Assembly: GCF_019904235.1 (NCBI RefSeq)
Contig: NZ_CP063202.1
Location: 2,976,001 to 3,040,000, forward strand
DNA: 64,000 nt
Direction: 5' to 3'
From: Erythrobacter sp. SCSIO 43205
GTDB taxonomy: Bacteria; Pseudomonadota; Alphaproteobacteria; Sphingomonadales; Sphingomonadaceae
Shown here: positions 33,620-42,271 of the stretch, piece by piece
Layout of the letters: each line of letters begins with the position of its first letter
Numbering within the stretch: position 1 is the stretch's first letter
Translations under genes and position numbers: made by a program
The notes under the pieces: model-generated
Seen by the model: the letters and a program-made list of their open reading frames with translations, nothing else
Told to the model about the DNA's origin: nothing
Database searches by the model: none

Positions 33620-33967
33620 GTGCGGCGTCTTTATTTCGCCGCCGGCCTCTTTTTCTTTGCGCTAGGTGCAGCGGGCATCCCCCTGCCACTTTTACCCACG
33701 GTGCCCTTCTGGCTGCTCGCAGCGTTCTTCTTCGCGCGCAGCAACAAGGCGTGGGAGGAGCGCCTCCTCAATCACAAGCAGTTCGGCCCGCAAATCCGCG
33801 ATTGGCAGACACGCCGAGCAATCGGACGGCGGGCAAAAGTGCTCGCGATTGGTTCGATGGCGGCAGGCGTTGCCTTTACCTGGGCAACCATCGGCTTTCC
33901 GTGGGCGTGGATTTCGGTTGCCGTTCTCGCCACAACCGGCCCATGGATTGCAACGCGGCCCGAATAG
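33620..33967 (+). CDS. YbaN (DUF454) family membrane protein
   Basis: A 115-residue inner-membrane protein with about three hydrophobic segments. LGAAGIPLPLLPTVPFWLLAAFFFARS (cited in part as GIPLPLLPTVPFWLLAAFF) is the DUF454 signature, followed by the NHKQFGPQIRDW loop. The start is GTG behind GCGAGGGG, nine bases after sufE. The function is unknown. Confidence 0.85.
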   Translation: MRRLYFAAGLFFFALGAAGIPLPLLPTVPFWLLAAFFFARSNKAWEERLLNHKQFGPQIRDWQTRRAIGRRAKVLAIGSMAAGVAFTWATIGFPWAWISVAVLATTGPWIATRPE

Positions 33968-33977
33968 CGCTGATAAA

Positions 33978-34388
33978 TCAGCCGTCAAATTCGACCCACG
34001 CTGGCTCTTCGCGCGACACTTTTTCTGCTACGCTTGGGGTGCGTGTCATTTCAAACCATCCCTTCCAATGGCCGATGCTCCACTCACCCGTGATGACATC
34101 CCCGTCCGAGCTTAAAGTGCCCGCGTACTGGACCGTTGCCAGATAATCCTCATCCGGATCCTCGTAATCCTTTGAGAACGCGACATCCTGCCCGCTGCGG
34201 CGACCGAGAATTGTCGCCATAATGGTAGCCTTAGTGAATTCATGCGGTTCGATGATTGTGCCCGTCAGCGAACCATTCAATTCCTTGATCGTTGCAAAGA
34301 AAGGCGTGTCCGGCCCCGCCTCTGGCAGGTCATTATAGAAATAAATGCCATCCCAGGTGCCGGTCAGATCAAGGTTCTGGACGCTCAT
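33978..34388 (-). CDS. Conserved hypothetical protein downstream of crtZ
   Basis: A 136-residue soluble protein rich in predicted beta strands (LTGTWDGIYFYND, LNGSLTGTIIEP, ITGEWSIGHWKGWFEMTR). It has no signal peptide and no cysteines. No family is recognised with confidence; the pattern suggests a small beta barrel. It starts 24 bases after the crtZ stop and probably shares its transcript. Confidence 0.65.
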   Translation of the reverse strand: MSVQNLDLTGTWDGIYFYNDLPEAGPDTPFFATIKELNGSLTGTIIEPHEFTKATIMATILGRRSGQDVAFSKDYEDPDEDYLATVQYAGTLSSDGDVITGEWSIGHWKGWFEMTRTPSVAEKVSREEPAWVEFDG

Positions 34389-34412
34389 TACCAGCGCCCA
34401 TGGTTTAATCGA

Positions 34413-34949
34413 TTACCGCAGCGTGGTGACTCTGTTGGCGTCATCCTCGCGAACGCTTCCGCTTGCGCGAACCTCGGCGATACCGGCTTTGGCCTGACGC
34501 TTGAGCTCCGCTTTGAGCTTGGCCGGATCGCGCGCGATGACAAAGCCGAAGCTGACCCCGCCTTCTTTTCCAATGGTCGCATGGTGCAGCTTGTGCGCCT
34601 GCACCAGCCGTTTGGCATAGCCTTTTTTGGGAACCCATTTGAAAAAGCGTTGGTGAACCAGACCATCGTGAACAATCGCATAAATAACGCCGTACAGATT
34701 AACGCCCAATGCCGCCCACCACAGCCACTCCCAATAGAGTGCCCCAAAAATGTACATGGCCGCATTTATTGTGCCGAACACGGTTGCGTAAAGATCGTTC
34801 TTTTCAAAGGTGTTGTTGTGCGGCTCGTGATGATCACGGTGCCAGCCCCAGCCAAAGCCGTGCATGATGTATTTATGCGCAAACCAGGCGAAGAACTCCA
34901 TAAAGGCAAGCGCACCAAGAGTAATTGAGATTGCTGCTACCCAGCTCAT
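34413..34949 (-). CDS. crtZ: Beta-carotene hydroxylase CrtZ
   Basis: A 178-residue membrane-bound non-heme diiron hydroxylase of the fatty acid hydroxylase superfamily, adding 3- and 3'-hydroxyl groups to beta-ionone rings. The histidine clusters HKYIMH, HRDHH, HDGLVH and HKLHH are all present. The start at 34949 lies within the crtW stop (ATGA overlap). With CrtW it would make astaxanthin from beta-carotene; no other crt genes lie in this window. Confidence 0.93.
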   Translation of the reverse strand: MSWVAAISITLGALAFMEFFAWFAHKYIMHGFGWGWHRDHHEPHNNTFEKNDLYATVFGTINAAMYIFGALYWEWLWWAALGVNLYGVIYAIVHDGLVHQRFFKWVPKKGYAKRLVQAHKLHHATIGKEGGVSFGFVIARDPAKLKAELKRQAKAGIAEVRASGSVREDDANRVTTLR

Positions 34950-35752
34950 TGTGAGCCCGCCTTTTCTGTCATGTCTTGCCCAACACCCGCTTTTCTGGCT
35001 GCGGGTAATGCCCACCAGGGCACATCAGGCCTGCGGTGATGTTCGAGATGATAGCCGAAATGGAAGCAGGTGGCGAGGCTGAGAAGCGTGCCGAATTGAT
35101 CGCTGCGCGCGTTGTTTTGATCGGCAAATGATGCGCTGCTTGCATGGTTATGCGGGCGATAAGTACCGAAATAGAAAAGCTGGAGTGAGGAAAGCAGCGC
35201 TGGCGCACCGTAAAGCGCGACGATCTGTACCATCGGAATATCAAGCACGAGCCAGTAAATACCGACGACTGTGTGCACAAAGATCAGCGATTGCCACCCG
35301 AAATAGCGCTTGAAAAAGGTCCAGTACCATTTGAAGAAATGCGCAGGGTTGTGTTCGTCAAAATCAGGATCGCCGGCGCGCCCGGCAAGCCGGTGATGGG
35401 TGTGATGCGCATCGCGCAATGTCTTCCACCCGAACCCTGCATAAAGAAACAAAAGCACCGCTGCGATACGGTCTGCGATTTTTGGATAGGCCGGAGTAAG
35501 TGTGCCGTGCATGGCATCGTGGCACACGATAAAAACACCAACCGAAAGCCAGCATTGAACCACGGCCATCACAAGCGCCAAGGGCCAGTTTTGCCAACTC
35601 AGCTCAAACACGAACATGGCATAAGCGTGTATGCCGAGCCAGCTGCCCGCCACCAGCACTGCAAGCGCCAAGCCTATCACGCTTTGCTGCTTTTGCGAGG
35701 GCAAGGTGAGTGGGGCAGGCATCATGGCATGAGATACGACAGGCGAAGGCAT
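34946..35752 (-). CDS. crtW: Beta-carotene ketolase CrtW
   Basis: A membrane-bound diiron ketolase (about 268 residues from 35752; 259 if the ATG at 35725 is used; neither has a strong ribosome site). The histidine clusters HDAMHG, HHTHHR and YHLEHHRRPDVPWW are those of CrtW-type 4,4'-ketolases rather than other desaturase-fold enzymes. It introduces keto groups on beta-ionone rings. The pair crtW-crtZ overlaps by four bases; a thioesterase gene lies 43 bases upstream on the same strand. Confidence 0.92.
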   Translation of the reverse strand: MPSPVVSHAMMPAPLTLPSQKQQSVIGLALAVLVAGSWLGIHAYAMFVFELSWQNWPLALVMAVVQCWLSVGVFIVCHDAMHGTLTPAYPKIADRIAAVLLFLYAGFGWKTLRDAHHTHHRLAGRAGDPDFDEHNPAHFFKWYWTFFKRYFGWQSLIFVHTVVGIYWLVLDIPMVQIVALYGAPALLSSLQLFYFGTYRPHNHASSASFADQNNARSDQFGTLLSLATCFHFGYHLEHHRRPDVPWWALPAARKAGVGQDMTEKAGSQ

Positions 35753-35795
35753 CAGGCTTCGTATAGGCCGCATAGCCGCTCGCGCAAAGGGCCTC

Positions 35796-36197
35796 TTAGT
35801 CAGGCTCAGCGAAGAAAAATTCGCGCAAATGTTCGCCAATGCGCGCCGGGCGCAGGGTCTTTGCATCAATGCAGCACCAGCTCGATTGCACTTCGGCCAA
35901 CACGTCTTCGCCGCGTTTGATTACCGTGCGATAAAAGGCCCGCGCACCGTTATAGCGTTCGAGCATAGTCTGCGCGATCACGGCATCATCAAGAAATGCA
36001 GGCTTTCGATAGGTAATCTCGTGCTTCAATGCGACCCATGCTTTGGCCGCGACTTCTTCGGCGGGCGCGACCTTTTGCCAATGGGCGAGCACCGCATCCT
36101 GCACCCAGTTCAAATAGCGAGCATTGTTCACGTGCCCCATGAAATCAATGTCTTCGGGCACGACTTTGATCGGAAATTGGAAAGGTCTTGCTGACAT
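35796..36197 (-). CDS. Acyl-CoA thioesterase (YbgC/FadM-like, 4HBT family)
   Basis: A 133-residue hotdog-fold protein with the 4-hydroxybenzoyl-CoA thioesterase signature VVPEDIDFMGHVNNARYLNW (cited as landmark, active Asp in EDIDFMGHVNN). It is of the usual length. It hydrolyses acyl-CoA thioesters in the cytoplasm. It heads a set with crtW, crtZ and a hypothetical gene and is divergent from leuC. Confidence 0.88.
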   Translation of the reverse strand: MSARPFQFPIKVVPEDIDFMGHVNNARYLNWVQDAVLAHWQKVAPAEEVAAKAWVALKHEITYRKPAFLDDAVIAQTMLERYNGARAFYRTVIKRGEDVLAEVQSSWCCIDAKTLRPARIGEHLREFFFAEPD

Positions 36198-36321
36198 TCG
36201 TGTCAGTTAGCACGCTTGAACGAAATTTCCAGTAATATTCGCCGCGCGAAAGCCACCTAATCTTGCAAGAAGCTCCAAAGGGCGGCTATCGGCTCAACCA
36301 AAGAGTAACGCGAGCCATTCA

Positions 36322-37764
36322 ATGTCCAATTCCCCCGCAACCAATCCGCGCACGTTGTATCAGAAGATATGGGACGATCACGTCGTCGAAACCCGCGACG
36401 ATGGGACCGCGATCATCTATATCGACCGCCATCTTGTGCATGAGGTCACGAGCCCGCAAGCATTCGAGGCGCTGCGTTTGGCGGGCCGCCCGGTGCGTCG
36501 TCCTGAACTGACCTTGGCGGTGCCCGATCATAACCTTCCCACCACTGCGCGCCGTGATGCGTCAGGGGGCAAGATTCCGATTGCAGACCCGCAAAGCGCT
36601 GCGCAACTGGAGGCGCTTGAGAAAAACGCTCCCGATTTTGGCATTCGCTACATTGGCGATGCGGATGCAGAGCAGGGTATTGTTCACGTCGTGGGCCCTG
36701 AGCAGGGCTTCTCGCTTCCTGGCACCACCATCGTTTGCGGCGACTCGCACACCGCTTCCCACGGCGGGCTTGGCGCGCTTGCCTTTGGTATTGGCACCAG
36801 CGAGGTCGAGCACGTGCTTGCGACGCAAACGCTGCTCCTCCAGCAATCCAAATCGATGGAAGTGCGCGTCGAGGGCAAGGTCGGCCCCGGTGTTACTGCC
36901 AAGGACGTTATCATGCACATTATTGGCGTGATCGGCGCTGCTGGCGGCACTGGCTATGTCATTGAATATCGCGGCCCCGTGTTCGAAGCGATGAGCGTCG
37001 AGGAACGCCTGACGGTCTGCAATATGAGCATTGAAGGCGGCGCGCGCGCTGGCCTTGTCGCGCCCGATGAAACAACTTTTGCCTATCTTAAGGGTCGCCC
37101 GATGGCACCCAAGGGCGAGGCTTGGGACGCAGCGCTCGCCTATTGGAAGACGCTGCACACTGACGAAGGTGCCAAATTCGACAAATCTGTCGTGATCAAC
37201 GCCGCCGACATTGCGCCAAGCGTCACTTGGGGCACCAGCCCTGAGGACGTGCTGCCGATTACCGGCGTAGTCCCCTCCCCCGATAGCTTTGCGGATAGCA
37301 CCAAGCAGGCAGCAGCTCAAAAAAGTCTTGAATATATGGGCCTCGCCCCCGGAACCCCGCTCACCGAGGTTGAAGTGCAGAATATCTTCATCGGAAGCTG
37401 CACCAATAGCCGGATCGAAGACCTTCGCGCGGCGGCAGACGTGCTGAAAGGCCACAAAAAGGCTGACAATGTGCGCTGGGCGATTGTCGTACCGGGCTCT
37501 GGCCTCGTGAAACGTCAGGCCGAGGAGGAAGGGCTCGACAAAATTTTCACCGAGGCAGGTTTTGAGTGGCGCGAACCGGGTTGTTCGGCGTGCCTTGGGA
37601 TGAACCCTGATAAAGTCCCCGCTGGCGAGCGCTGCGCTTCGACCAGCAACCGCAACTTCGTCGGCCGTCAGGGCCCCGGCGCACGCACGCACCTTGTGTC
37701 CCCGGCAATGGCTGCGGCGGCAGCGGTGACTGGCAAGCTCACCGACGTTCGCACTCTCAATTGA
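36322..37764 (+). CDS. leuC: 3-isopropylmalate dehydratase large subunit
   Basis: A 480-residue aconitase-family enzyme of leucine synthesis, isomerising 2- to 3-isopropylmalate with LeuD. The three 4Fe-4S cysteines lie in [14 protein letters not shown] and [34 protein letters not shown] (cited in part) and [18 protein letters not shown] are typical. leuD follows after a small membrane protein gene. A 124-base leader precedes it, in which no clear attenuator is seen. Confidence 0.97.
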   Translation: MSNSPATNPRTLYQKIWDDHVVETRDDGTAIIYIDRHLVHEVTSPQAFEALRLAGRPVRRPELTLAVPDHNLPTTARRDASGGKIPIADPQSAAQLEALEKNAPDFGIRYIGDADAEQGIVHVVGPEQGFSLPGTTIVCGDSHTASHGGLGALAFGIGTSEVEHVLATQTLLLQQSKSMEVRVEGKVGPGVTAKDVIMHIIGVIGAAGGTGYVIEYRGPVFEAMSVEERLTVCNMSIEGGARAGLVAPDETTFAYLKGRPMAPKGEAWDAALAYWKTLHTDEGAKFDKSVVINAADIAPSVTWGTSPEDVLPITGVVPSPDSFADSTKQAAAQKSLEYMGLAPGTPLTEVEVQNIFIGSCTNSRIEDLRAAADVLKGHKKADNVRWAIVVPGSGLVKRQAEEEGLDKIFTEAGFEWREPGCSACLGMNPDKVPAGERCASTSNRNFVGRQGPGARTHLVSPAMAAAAAVTGKLTDVRTLN

Positions 37765-37831
37765 TGCACACCTTCAATTGACTGGCCAAGCCCCCCTTGA
37801 ATCCCCCTTTGAGCAAGAGCATGGAACACAA

Positions 37832-38035
37832 ATGACTGACAAAAAGACCCCCGACGAGAAGTCCGGTGCAGGCCGCAAAGCCGCCATCGGCGCGGCTGCA
37901 ACCATTGGTTCAGCGGCCATCGCCGCCGCGCTCCTTTATGCAGGCAAGCGCTTTATCGCGAAAGACAAGGGCACCAGCCTTGGCAAAGGTCAGGCTGATA
38001 CAGCGCCCTCTGGCGAGCCATCCGAAACTGACTAA
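37832..38035 (+). CDS. Small membrane protein between leuC and leuD
   Basis: A 67-residue protein: charged N-terminus ([14 protein letters not shown]), one Ala/Ile-rich membrane segment (about 17-38) and a hydrophilic tail. No family is recognised. It sits 67 bases after leuC and 10 before leuD on the same strand, so it is probably cotranscribed with them. An upstream in-frame ATG exists at 37778 but lacks a ribosome site. Confidence 0.6.
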   Translation: MTDKKTPDEKSGAGRKAAIGAAATIGSAAIAAALLYAGKRFIAKDKGTSLGKGQADTAPSGEPSETD

Positions 38036-38045
38036 AAGAGCCTCC

Positions 38046-38651
38046 ATGCCAATGCAGCCCCTTTCCAAGGTCGAAGGCCGCGCCATCCCCTTTGGCGCAA
38101 AGAACATCGACACCGACATCATTATTCCATCCAAATGGCTTAAAACCATCACCCGCGAAGGGCTTGGCGAAGGTGCATTTGAGAGTATCCGCCAAGACCC
38201 CGACAACGTCTTTGACGCGCCCGAAAACAAGGGCGCGCCGATCCTGATCGCCGGCGACAATTTCGGATGTGGGTCGAGCCGCGAACACGCCGCATGGGCA
38301 CTGGGCGACCTTGGCATCCGCGCAGTGATCGCGCCCAGCTATTCCGACATTTTTTCCGGCAATGCGGTCAAGAACGGCATTTTGCCTGTGGTCCTGCCGC
38401 AAGAGGCAGTGGACCGCTTGATGGAGGTCGCCAGCAGTGGCGATGACATCCATATCGACCTCGAAGCGCAGACCGTCACGACCAAATTCCAAGACCGCTT
38501 CACCTTCGAAATCGACCCGTTTCGCAAGCACTGCCTGCTTGGCGGGCTCGACGAGGTGTCACTGACGCTTGAAAGCAGCGACGCGATTTCGACGTACGAA
38601 GACGCGCGCACAGCGAACAAAGCCTGGCTGATGGAAGGCACAGGCGCCTAA
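38046..38651 (+). CDS. leuD: 3-isopropylmalate dehydratase small subunit
   Basis: A 201-residue swivel-domain subunit of isopropylmalate isomerase. [36 protein letters not shown] (cited as landmark) and [17 protein letters not shown] are the family motifs. The start at 38046 is chosen by length; a second ATG two codons in is possible. It completes leuCD; leuA and leuB are not in the window. Confidence 0.96.
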   Translation: MPMQPLSKVEGRAIPFGAKNIDTDIIIPSKWLKTITREGLGEGAFESIRQDPDNVFDAPENKGAPILIAGDNFGCGSSREHAAWALGDLGIRAVIAPSYSDIFSGNAVKNGILPVVLPQEAVDRLMEVASSGDDIHIDLEAQTVTTKFQDRFTFEIDPFRKHCLLGGLDEVSLTLESSDAISTYEDARTANKAWLMEGTGA

Positions 38652-38686
38652 ATACCAATTTTGAGATCAAGAGAGGGATACGAACC

Positions 38687-39685
38687 ATGAAAGCCATCCA
38701 GACCCATGAAGTGGGCGGCCCGGAAACGCTGAAGCTTGACGAGATCGACGTACCGACCCCTGGCAAAGGCGAAATTCTGGTCGACGTTAAAGCGTGCGCG
38801 ATCAATTATCCCGACACGTTGATGATCCGCGACCTGTATCAGTTCAAGCCGGAGCGCCCCTATTCCCCCGGCGGCGAAATTGCCGGTGTGGTCGAGGTCG
38901 TTGGCGAAGGCGTGACCAGCTGCAAACCGGGCGACCGCGTGATCGGTATGCTTGGCAACGGCGGACTTCGTGAAAAGGCGATTGTGGCCGATGGCCGCTT
39001 CTTCCCCATCCCTGACGGCGTGCCTTTCGAAAAGGCTGCTTCGCTGCTGATGACCTATGGCACCACCATCCATGGCTTCAAAGATCGCGGCCACATCAAG
39101 GAAGGCGACGTTGTCCTGATCCTTGGCGCAGCGGGCGGCGTTGGCCTTTCAGCAGTCGAACTGGCCAAGGCATATGGCGCAAAGGTCGTGGCAGCCGTAT
39201 CTTCCGAAGCAAAAGCAGAGATCGCGCGCAATGCCGGTGCGGATGACGTTGTCATCTACCCTCGCGAGGAAATGGACAAGGCAGCCTCCAAAGAGCTCGC
39301 CAATGCGTTTAAGGCCGCGTGTGGCCCGAACGGTGCCAACATCGTTTATGACATTGTCGGCGGCCAATATTCAGAGCCTGCGCTGCGCTCCATTGCGTGG
39401 GAGGGGAAATTCCTTGTGGTTGGTTTCCCAGCGGGCATCCCCAAGCTTCCGCTGAACCTCACCCTGCTTAAATCCTGCGATGTGTGCGGCGTGTTCTGGG
39501 GCGCATTCACCGCGCGCGAACCGGCGAAATTTGTCGATCAGGTGAAAGAGCTTTTCACTCTCATGCAAGAGGGCAAGATCGACCCGCTCGTATCCGAAAC
39601 CTTCCCGCTTGAACGCGCAGGCGATGCCATCGCCAAGCTTGAGGCCCGCGAGGCGGTCGGCAAGCTGGTCGTGACGATGGACTAG
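38687..39685 (+). CDS. NADPH:quinone oxidoreductase family protein (zinc-free MDR)
   Basis: A 332-residue medium-chain dehydrogenase/reductase of the quinone-oxidoreductase type: a GroES-like N-terminal domain (about 28-115), no zinc ligands, and a Rossmann domain with the NADPH motif LGAAGGVGLSAVELAKAYGA (about 143). It resembles QorA/QOR2 enzymes, reducing quinones or enones with NADPH. It follows leuD by 35 bases behind AGAGAGG. Confidence 0.9.
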   Translation: MKAIQTHEVGGPETLKLDEIDVPTPGKGEILVDVKACAINYPDTLMIRDLYQFKPERPYSPGGEIAGVVEVVGEGVTSCKPGDRVIGMLGNGGLREKAIVADGRFFPIPDGVPFEKAASLLMTYGTTIHGFKDRGHIKEGDVVLILGAAGGVGLSAVELAKAYGAKVVAAVSSEAKAEIARNAGADDVVIYPREEMDKAASKELANAFKAACGPNGANIVYDIVGGQYSEPALRSIAWEGKFLVVGFPAGIPKLPLNLTLLKSCDVCGVFWGAFTAREPAKFVDQVKELFTLMQEGKIDPLVSETFPLERAGDAIAKLEAREAVGKLVVTMD

Positions 39686-39694
39686 CAGCGGTGC

Positions 39695-39714
39695 GCTCCT
39701 GCGGAAACAGGAGC
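39695..39714 (+). terminator. Hairpin after the quinone oxidoreductase gene
   Basis: A perfect 7-bp stem GCTCCTG/CAGGAGC with a 6-base loop, nine bases past the stop. There is no T-run, so its terminator role is weakly supported. The rest of the 337-base interval to 40022 holds the 49-nt repeat and a small open frame; nothing else is seen. Confidence 0.4.
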
Positions 39715-39845
39715 CCATCTCCTATGGTCCAAACGCGAAGGCGACGGCTCGGTTCACCGTATCCTACACGCCCCCGACCTGTCATATTGGCGCAATGAGT
39801 CACCACCACGCACTCACCAAGCACGCCCATAAGAGCACGGATTTT

Positions 39846-39894
39846 GCCTCAAAAGATTTTCGTGTCTTGAACAGTGTCTCAAGTGTCTCAAACG
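39846..39894 (-). repeat. 49-nt element, copy 2 (inverted copy of 9633-9681)
   Basis: The 29 bases at 39866-39894 are identical to the reverse complement of 9633-9661, and GCCTCAAAA-N2-TTTTC at 39846-39861 matches the second block at the same spacing. Read on the plus strand it gives TTGAAC followed by two tandem GTGTCTCAA copies, ending 18 bases before a small gene start (39913). The same layout, element then start codon, is seen at copy 1. Confidence 0.7.
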
Positions 39895-39912
39895 ACAGGA
39901 AAGGGCGCGAAT

Positions 39913-40026
39913 ATGAACAAGACCGCCCTGCCACTTAAAAAGCGGCCTCAAGGAATCTGTGCCTTGCAGCGCGCGCTTGCGCCCTCTATTTCGCAAGAGA
40001 ACACAATCAAGGGATCGACCCAATGA
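39913..40026 (+). CDS. Possible 37-residue protein upstream of the zeta subunit gene
   Basis: A short frame (MNKTALPLKKRPQG ... to TGA) preceded by an AGGAAAGG ribosome site and ending in an ATGA overlap with the next start. The layout is that of a translationally coupled leader gene, and the 49-nt element ends just before it. The protein is basic with no recognisable features, so it may be only a leader that couples translation. Confidence 0.4.
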   Translation: MNKTALPLKKRPQGICALQRALAPSISQENTIKGSTQ

Positions 40027-40346
40027 CCGATTTTAAAGACCGCGAACGCGCCGAAGAAGCCAAGTTCGCAATGGACGAAGAAACCGCCTTCAAAATTGCT
40101 GCACGCCGCAACCGCCTTTTGGGCGAATGGGCAGCGGCTGAAATGAAGCTGACGGCCGAAGAAACCGAGGCCTACAAAAAAGCCGTGGTTCAAGCAGACT
40201 TTGAAGAAGCGGGCGATGAAGATGTCATTCGCAAGCTTCTGGGCGACCTGACCGCTGCTGGCACCAACATCAGCGAAGCCGATATCCGCGCCAAGCTTGA
40301 AGAAATGGCAATTGAAGCCAAGCGTCAATATATGAGCCAGAGCTAA
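40023..40346 (+). CDS. F1-ATPase inhibitor zeta subunit (DUF1476)
   Basis: A 107-residue all-helical protein matching DUF1476: FKDRERAEEAKFAMDEETAFKIAARRNRLLGEWAA (cited as FKDRERAEEAKFA), an Asp/Glu-rich middle and DIRAKLEEMAIEAKRQ. In Paracoccus this protein is the zeta subunit, which binds F1 through its N-terminus and blocks ATP hydrolysis. It is a marker of Alphaproteobacteria. bolA and grxD follow, an order common in this class. Confidence 0.9.
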   Translation: MTDFKDRERAEEAKFAMDEETAFKIAARRNRLLGEWAAAEMKLTAEETEAYKKAVVQADFEEAGDEDVIRKLLGDLTAAGTNISEADIRAKLEEMAIEAKRQYMSQS

Positions 40347-40351
40347 GCCTC

Positions 40352-40585
40352 ATGCCCATGCCCGGACACGAAATCGAGGCGGCGATAAAAGCCGCCCTCC
40401 CCGGCGCTGTTGTCGAACTCACCGATCTGGCGGGCGATGATGACCACTGGGCCGCGAAGGTTACTGCGCCACAGTTTGCAGGCAAATCGCGCGTTCAGCA
40501 GCACAAGATGGTCTATGCTGCCTTTGGTGACAAAATGGGCGGCGAACTGCACGCCTTGCAAGTGACCACCGCGGTTCCCAAATAG
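40352..40585 (+). CDS. BolA family protein
   Basis: A 77-residue BolA-like protein with the class II KH-like fold: EIEAAIKAALPGAVVELTDL, HWAAKVTAPQFAGKSRVQQHKMVY (cited for position; the conserved His is in QQHKMVY). BolA proteins form Fe-S-bridged pairs with monothiol glutaredoxins, and grxD follows 37 bases downstream. It starts five bases after the zeta subunit gene. Confidence 0.92.
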   Translation: MPMPGHEIEAAIKAALPGAVVELTDLAGDDDHWAAKVTAPQFAGKSRVQQHKMVYAAFGDKMGGELHALQVTTAVPK

Positions 40586-40622
40586 CCTCGCGTACACATG
40601 AGATTTTTGAAGGTTTGCTGTA

Positions 40623-40955
40623 ATGTCTGACACCGATGCCCGTATCGCCTCTGTTGTTGGCGAAAATGACGTGGTCCTTTTTATGAAGGGCACGCCCCTG
40701 TTCCCGCAATGCGGCTTTTCCAGCCGCGCGGTCGCGATCCTCGATCATTGCGGCGTTCAATATGAAAGCGTCGACGTGCTTCAAGACATGGAAATCCGTC
40801 AGGGCATCAAAACCTACTCCGACTGGCCCACCATCCCACAGCTTTACGTCAAAGGCGAATTCGTGGGCGGCAGCGACATCATGATGGAAATGTTCGAAGC
40901 TGGCGAGCTTCAACAGATGATGGATGAGAACAAGGTCGCCAAGGTCGAAAGCTAA
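40623..40955 (+). CDS. grxD: Monothiol glutaredoxin (Grx4 type)
   Basis: A 110-residue CGFS-type glutaredoxin. The active site is PQCGFSSRAV (about residues 29-38) after FMKGTPLFP; WPTIPQLYVKGEFVGGSDIM is the glutathione-binding part. It carries a 2Fe-2S cluster with glutathione and works with BolA in cluster transfer and iron sensing. Its length and neighbours fit GrxD. Confidence 0.95.
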   Translation: MSDTDARIASVVGENDVVLFMKGTPLFPQCGFSSRAVAILDHCGVQYESVDVLQDMEIRQGIKTYSDWPTIPQLYVKGEFVGGSDIMMEMFEAGELQQMMDENKVAKVES

Positions 40956-40963
40956 AGAACTAG

Positions 40964-41114
40964 GGTTCCCAGAACGGTTTTGCAGAAACCGCAAGGGCGG
41001 AGTCGTAGCGAAGCGCAGACGGCCGTAGGCCACCTGCAAGGCCGCCCGCAGGTGCCCCGCAATGAGCGGAGCGAATCTCGGGAACAGCGCTGAGGACGCG
41101 CCCGCGGATGCGGG
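40964..41114 (+). ncRNA. Structured spacer downstream of grxD, possible ncRNA
   Basis: Several helices can form: an outer GTTCCC/GGGAAC (40965-40970 / 41080-41085) enclosing GGTTT/AAACC (40976-40990) and CACCTGC/GCAGGTG (41031-41054), then CCCGC/GCGGG (41101-41114). A strong terminator follows at 41132-41174. It could be a small RNA, a structured 3' UTR or a GC-rich repeat; no known RNA family is recognised. The 464-base interval 40956-41419 holds no other gene. Confidence 0.35.
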
Positions 41115-41131
41115 TGCGAAACAAGACTTAA

Positions 41132-41174
41132 ATAAAAAAACCGCCTTGCACCGGGTAATGCAAGGCGGCTTTTT
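41132..41174. terminator. Bidirectional Rho-independent terminator
   Basis: A perfect 10-bp stem CCGCCTTGCA/TGCAAGGCGG with an 8-base loop has A-runs on the left and T-runs on the right, so it works in both directions. It closes the grxD transcript. Confidence 0.9.
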
Positions 41175-41419
41175 AAAACGGGGAGGCTGGACCCAGAGAC
41201 CAGGAGGGGTCCGCCTCATTTTGAAGACCACTTTCTTCACAACTAACAATGCATCTCCCGTGCCAAAAAGGCGTTTTCCTACTTTTCTGCGGGATGCGAT
41301 GGTTACCCTCTCGTTAACCTTGCCAGCGCTGTAAGAAATTTCGACATCAAGGCTTTGCTGCAACCAAGCTTTGTCCATCGATGCTCTTCCCCTTGGCATT
41401 CGCGCCGGAAGTCTGCATC

Positions 41420-42238
41420 ATGACACCAATGACAAATGACGCTCCGAAAACCGGTGAGACAGGAGCCCCTGAGGGCATCCCTGCTGCCACAATCATAATC
41501 TTCCGCAACGCCCCTGATGGCGGTGCTCCGCAAGTGCTGATGACTGTCCGCTCGCGCAATATGGCATTTGCAGGCGGCATGGCGGTCTTTCCCGGCGGAC
41601 GTATTGACCCGGCTGACTTTGAACTGGGTGAGAAAGTCGCCAATGAGAGCAACGGCGCCCTAACCACTGACGAAGCCGCCCACCAGATCGGCGCGGTGCG
41701 CGAGACTTTGGAAGAAACAGGACTGGCCCTCGGCCTTAAGGGTGACATCACCGCCAAGTCCGCTCACGAGGCGCGCAAACTGCTTGAAGAAACAAAGACC
41801 CTTGCTCCCGTGCTCGAAGCGTTTGGCTGGGAACTGGACCTTGATCAGATCGTGCCCTTTGCCCGCTGGTTCCCTCAAAATGAGAAAATCCCGCGCGTCT
41901 ATGACACACGCTTTTATCTCGCCAATCTTGGAACCGGCGAGGTCGATGTCTCAGCCGACCATGCCGAAAATACGCGGCTATTCTGGGTAAGCGCGAAAGG
42001 CGCGCTTGATATGGCTCAAACGGGTGAAATCAAGCTCATCTTCCCCACAAGGCGTAATCTTGAACGCCTGGCACTCTTTGCAAGCTTTGAAGACGCCCGC
42101 GCACAGGCCGAGGCAATCCCGGTAAAAACGATCATACCAAAGGTGGATACAAAGGACGGCAAGCCGGTTCTGACGATCTTGGAGGACGCAGGGTATCCGG
42201 TCACAAGCGAGCTTCTAGAGACGGTGGCTCGTGCTTGA
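41420..42238 (+). CDS. Nudix hydrolase (NUDT19-like)
   Basis: A 272-residue protein. The Nudix box is split as in NUDT19-type enzymes: FPGGRIDPADFE, a 35-residue insertion, then GAVRETLEETGL with the catalytic glutamates. PFARWFPQNEKIPRVYDTRFYLA is a further typical stretch (landmark only). Such enzymes cleave nucleoside diphosphate-linked compounds, often CoA derivatives. The start at 41420 has GGAAG upstream; ATG at 41429 is an alternative. Confidence 0.87.
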   Translation: MTPMTNDAPKTGETGAPEGIPAATIIIFRNAPDGGAPQVLMTVRSRNMAFAGGMAVFPGGRIDPADFELGEKVANESNGALTTDEAAHQIGAVRETLEETGLALGLKGDITAKSAHEARKLLEETKTLAPVLEAFGWELDLDQIVPFARWFPQNEKIPRVYDTRFYLANLGTGEVDVSADHAENTRLFWVSAKGALDMAQTGEIKLIFPTRRNLERLALFASFEDARAQAEAIPVKTIIPKVDTKDGKPVLTILEDAGYPVTSELLETVARA

Positions 42239-42271
42239 GGCGTCTGTAAGCGATTTCACCTCATATATTTG

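Noticed and set aside
41303..41318. TTAC-N7-TTAAC, resembling a CtrA binding site
   Set aside because: One half is imperfect and the downstream Nudix gene is not a known cell-cycle gene; too weak to report as a site.
41062..41334. A 90-codon frame across the grxD terminator
   Set aside because: It crosses a strong terminator hairpin and GC-rich structured DNA and has no ribosome site.
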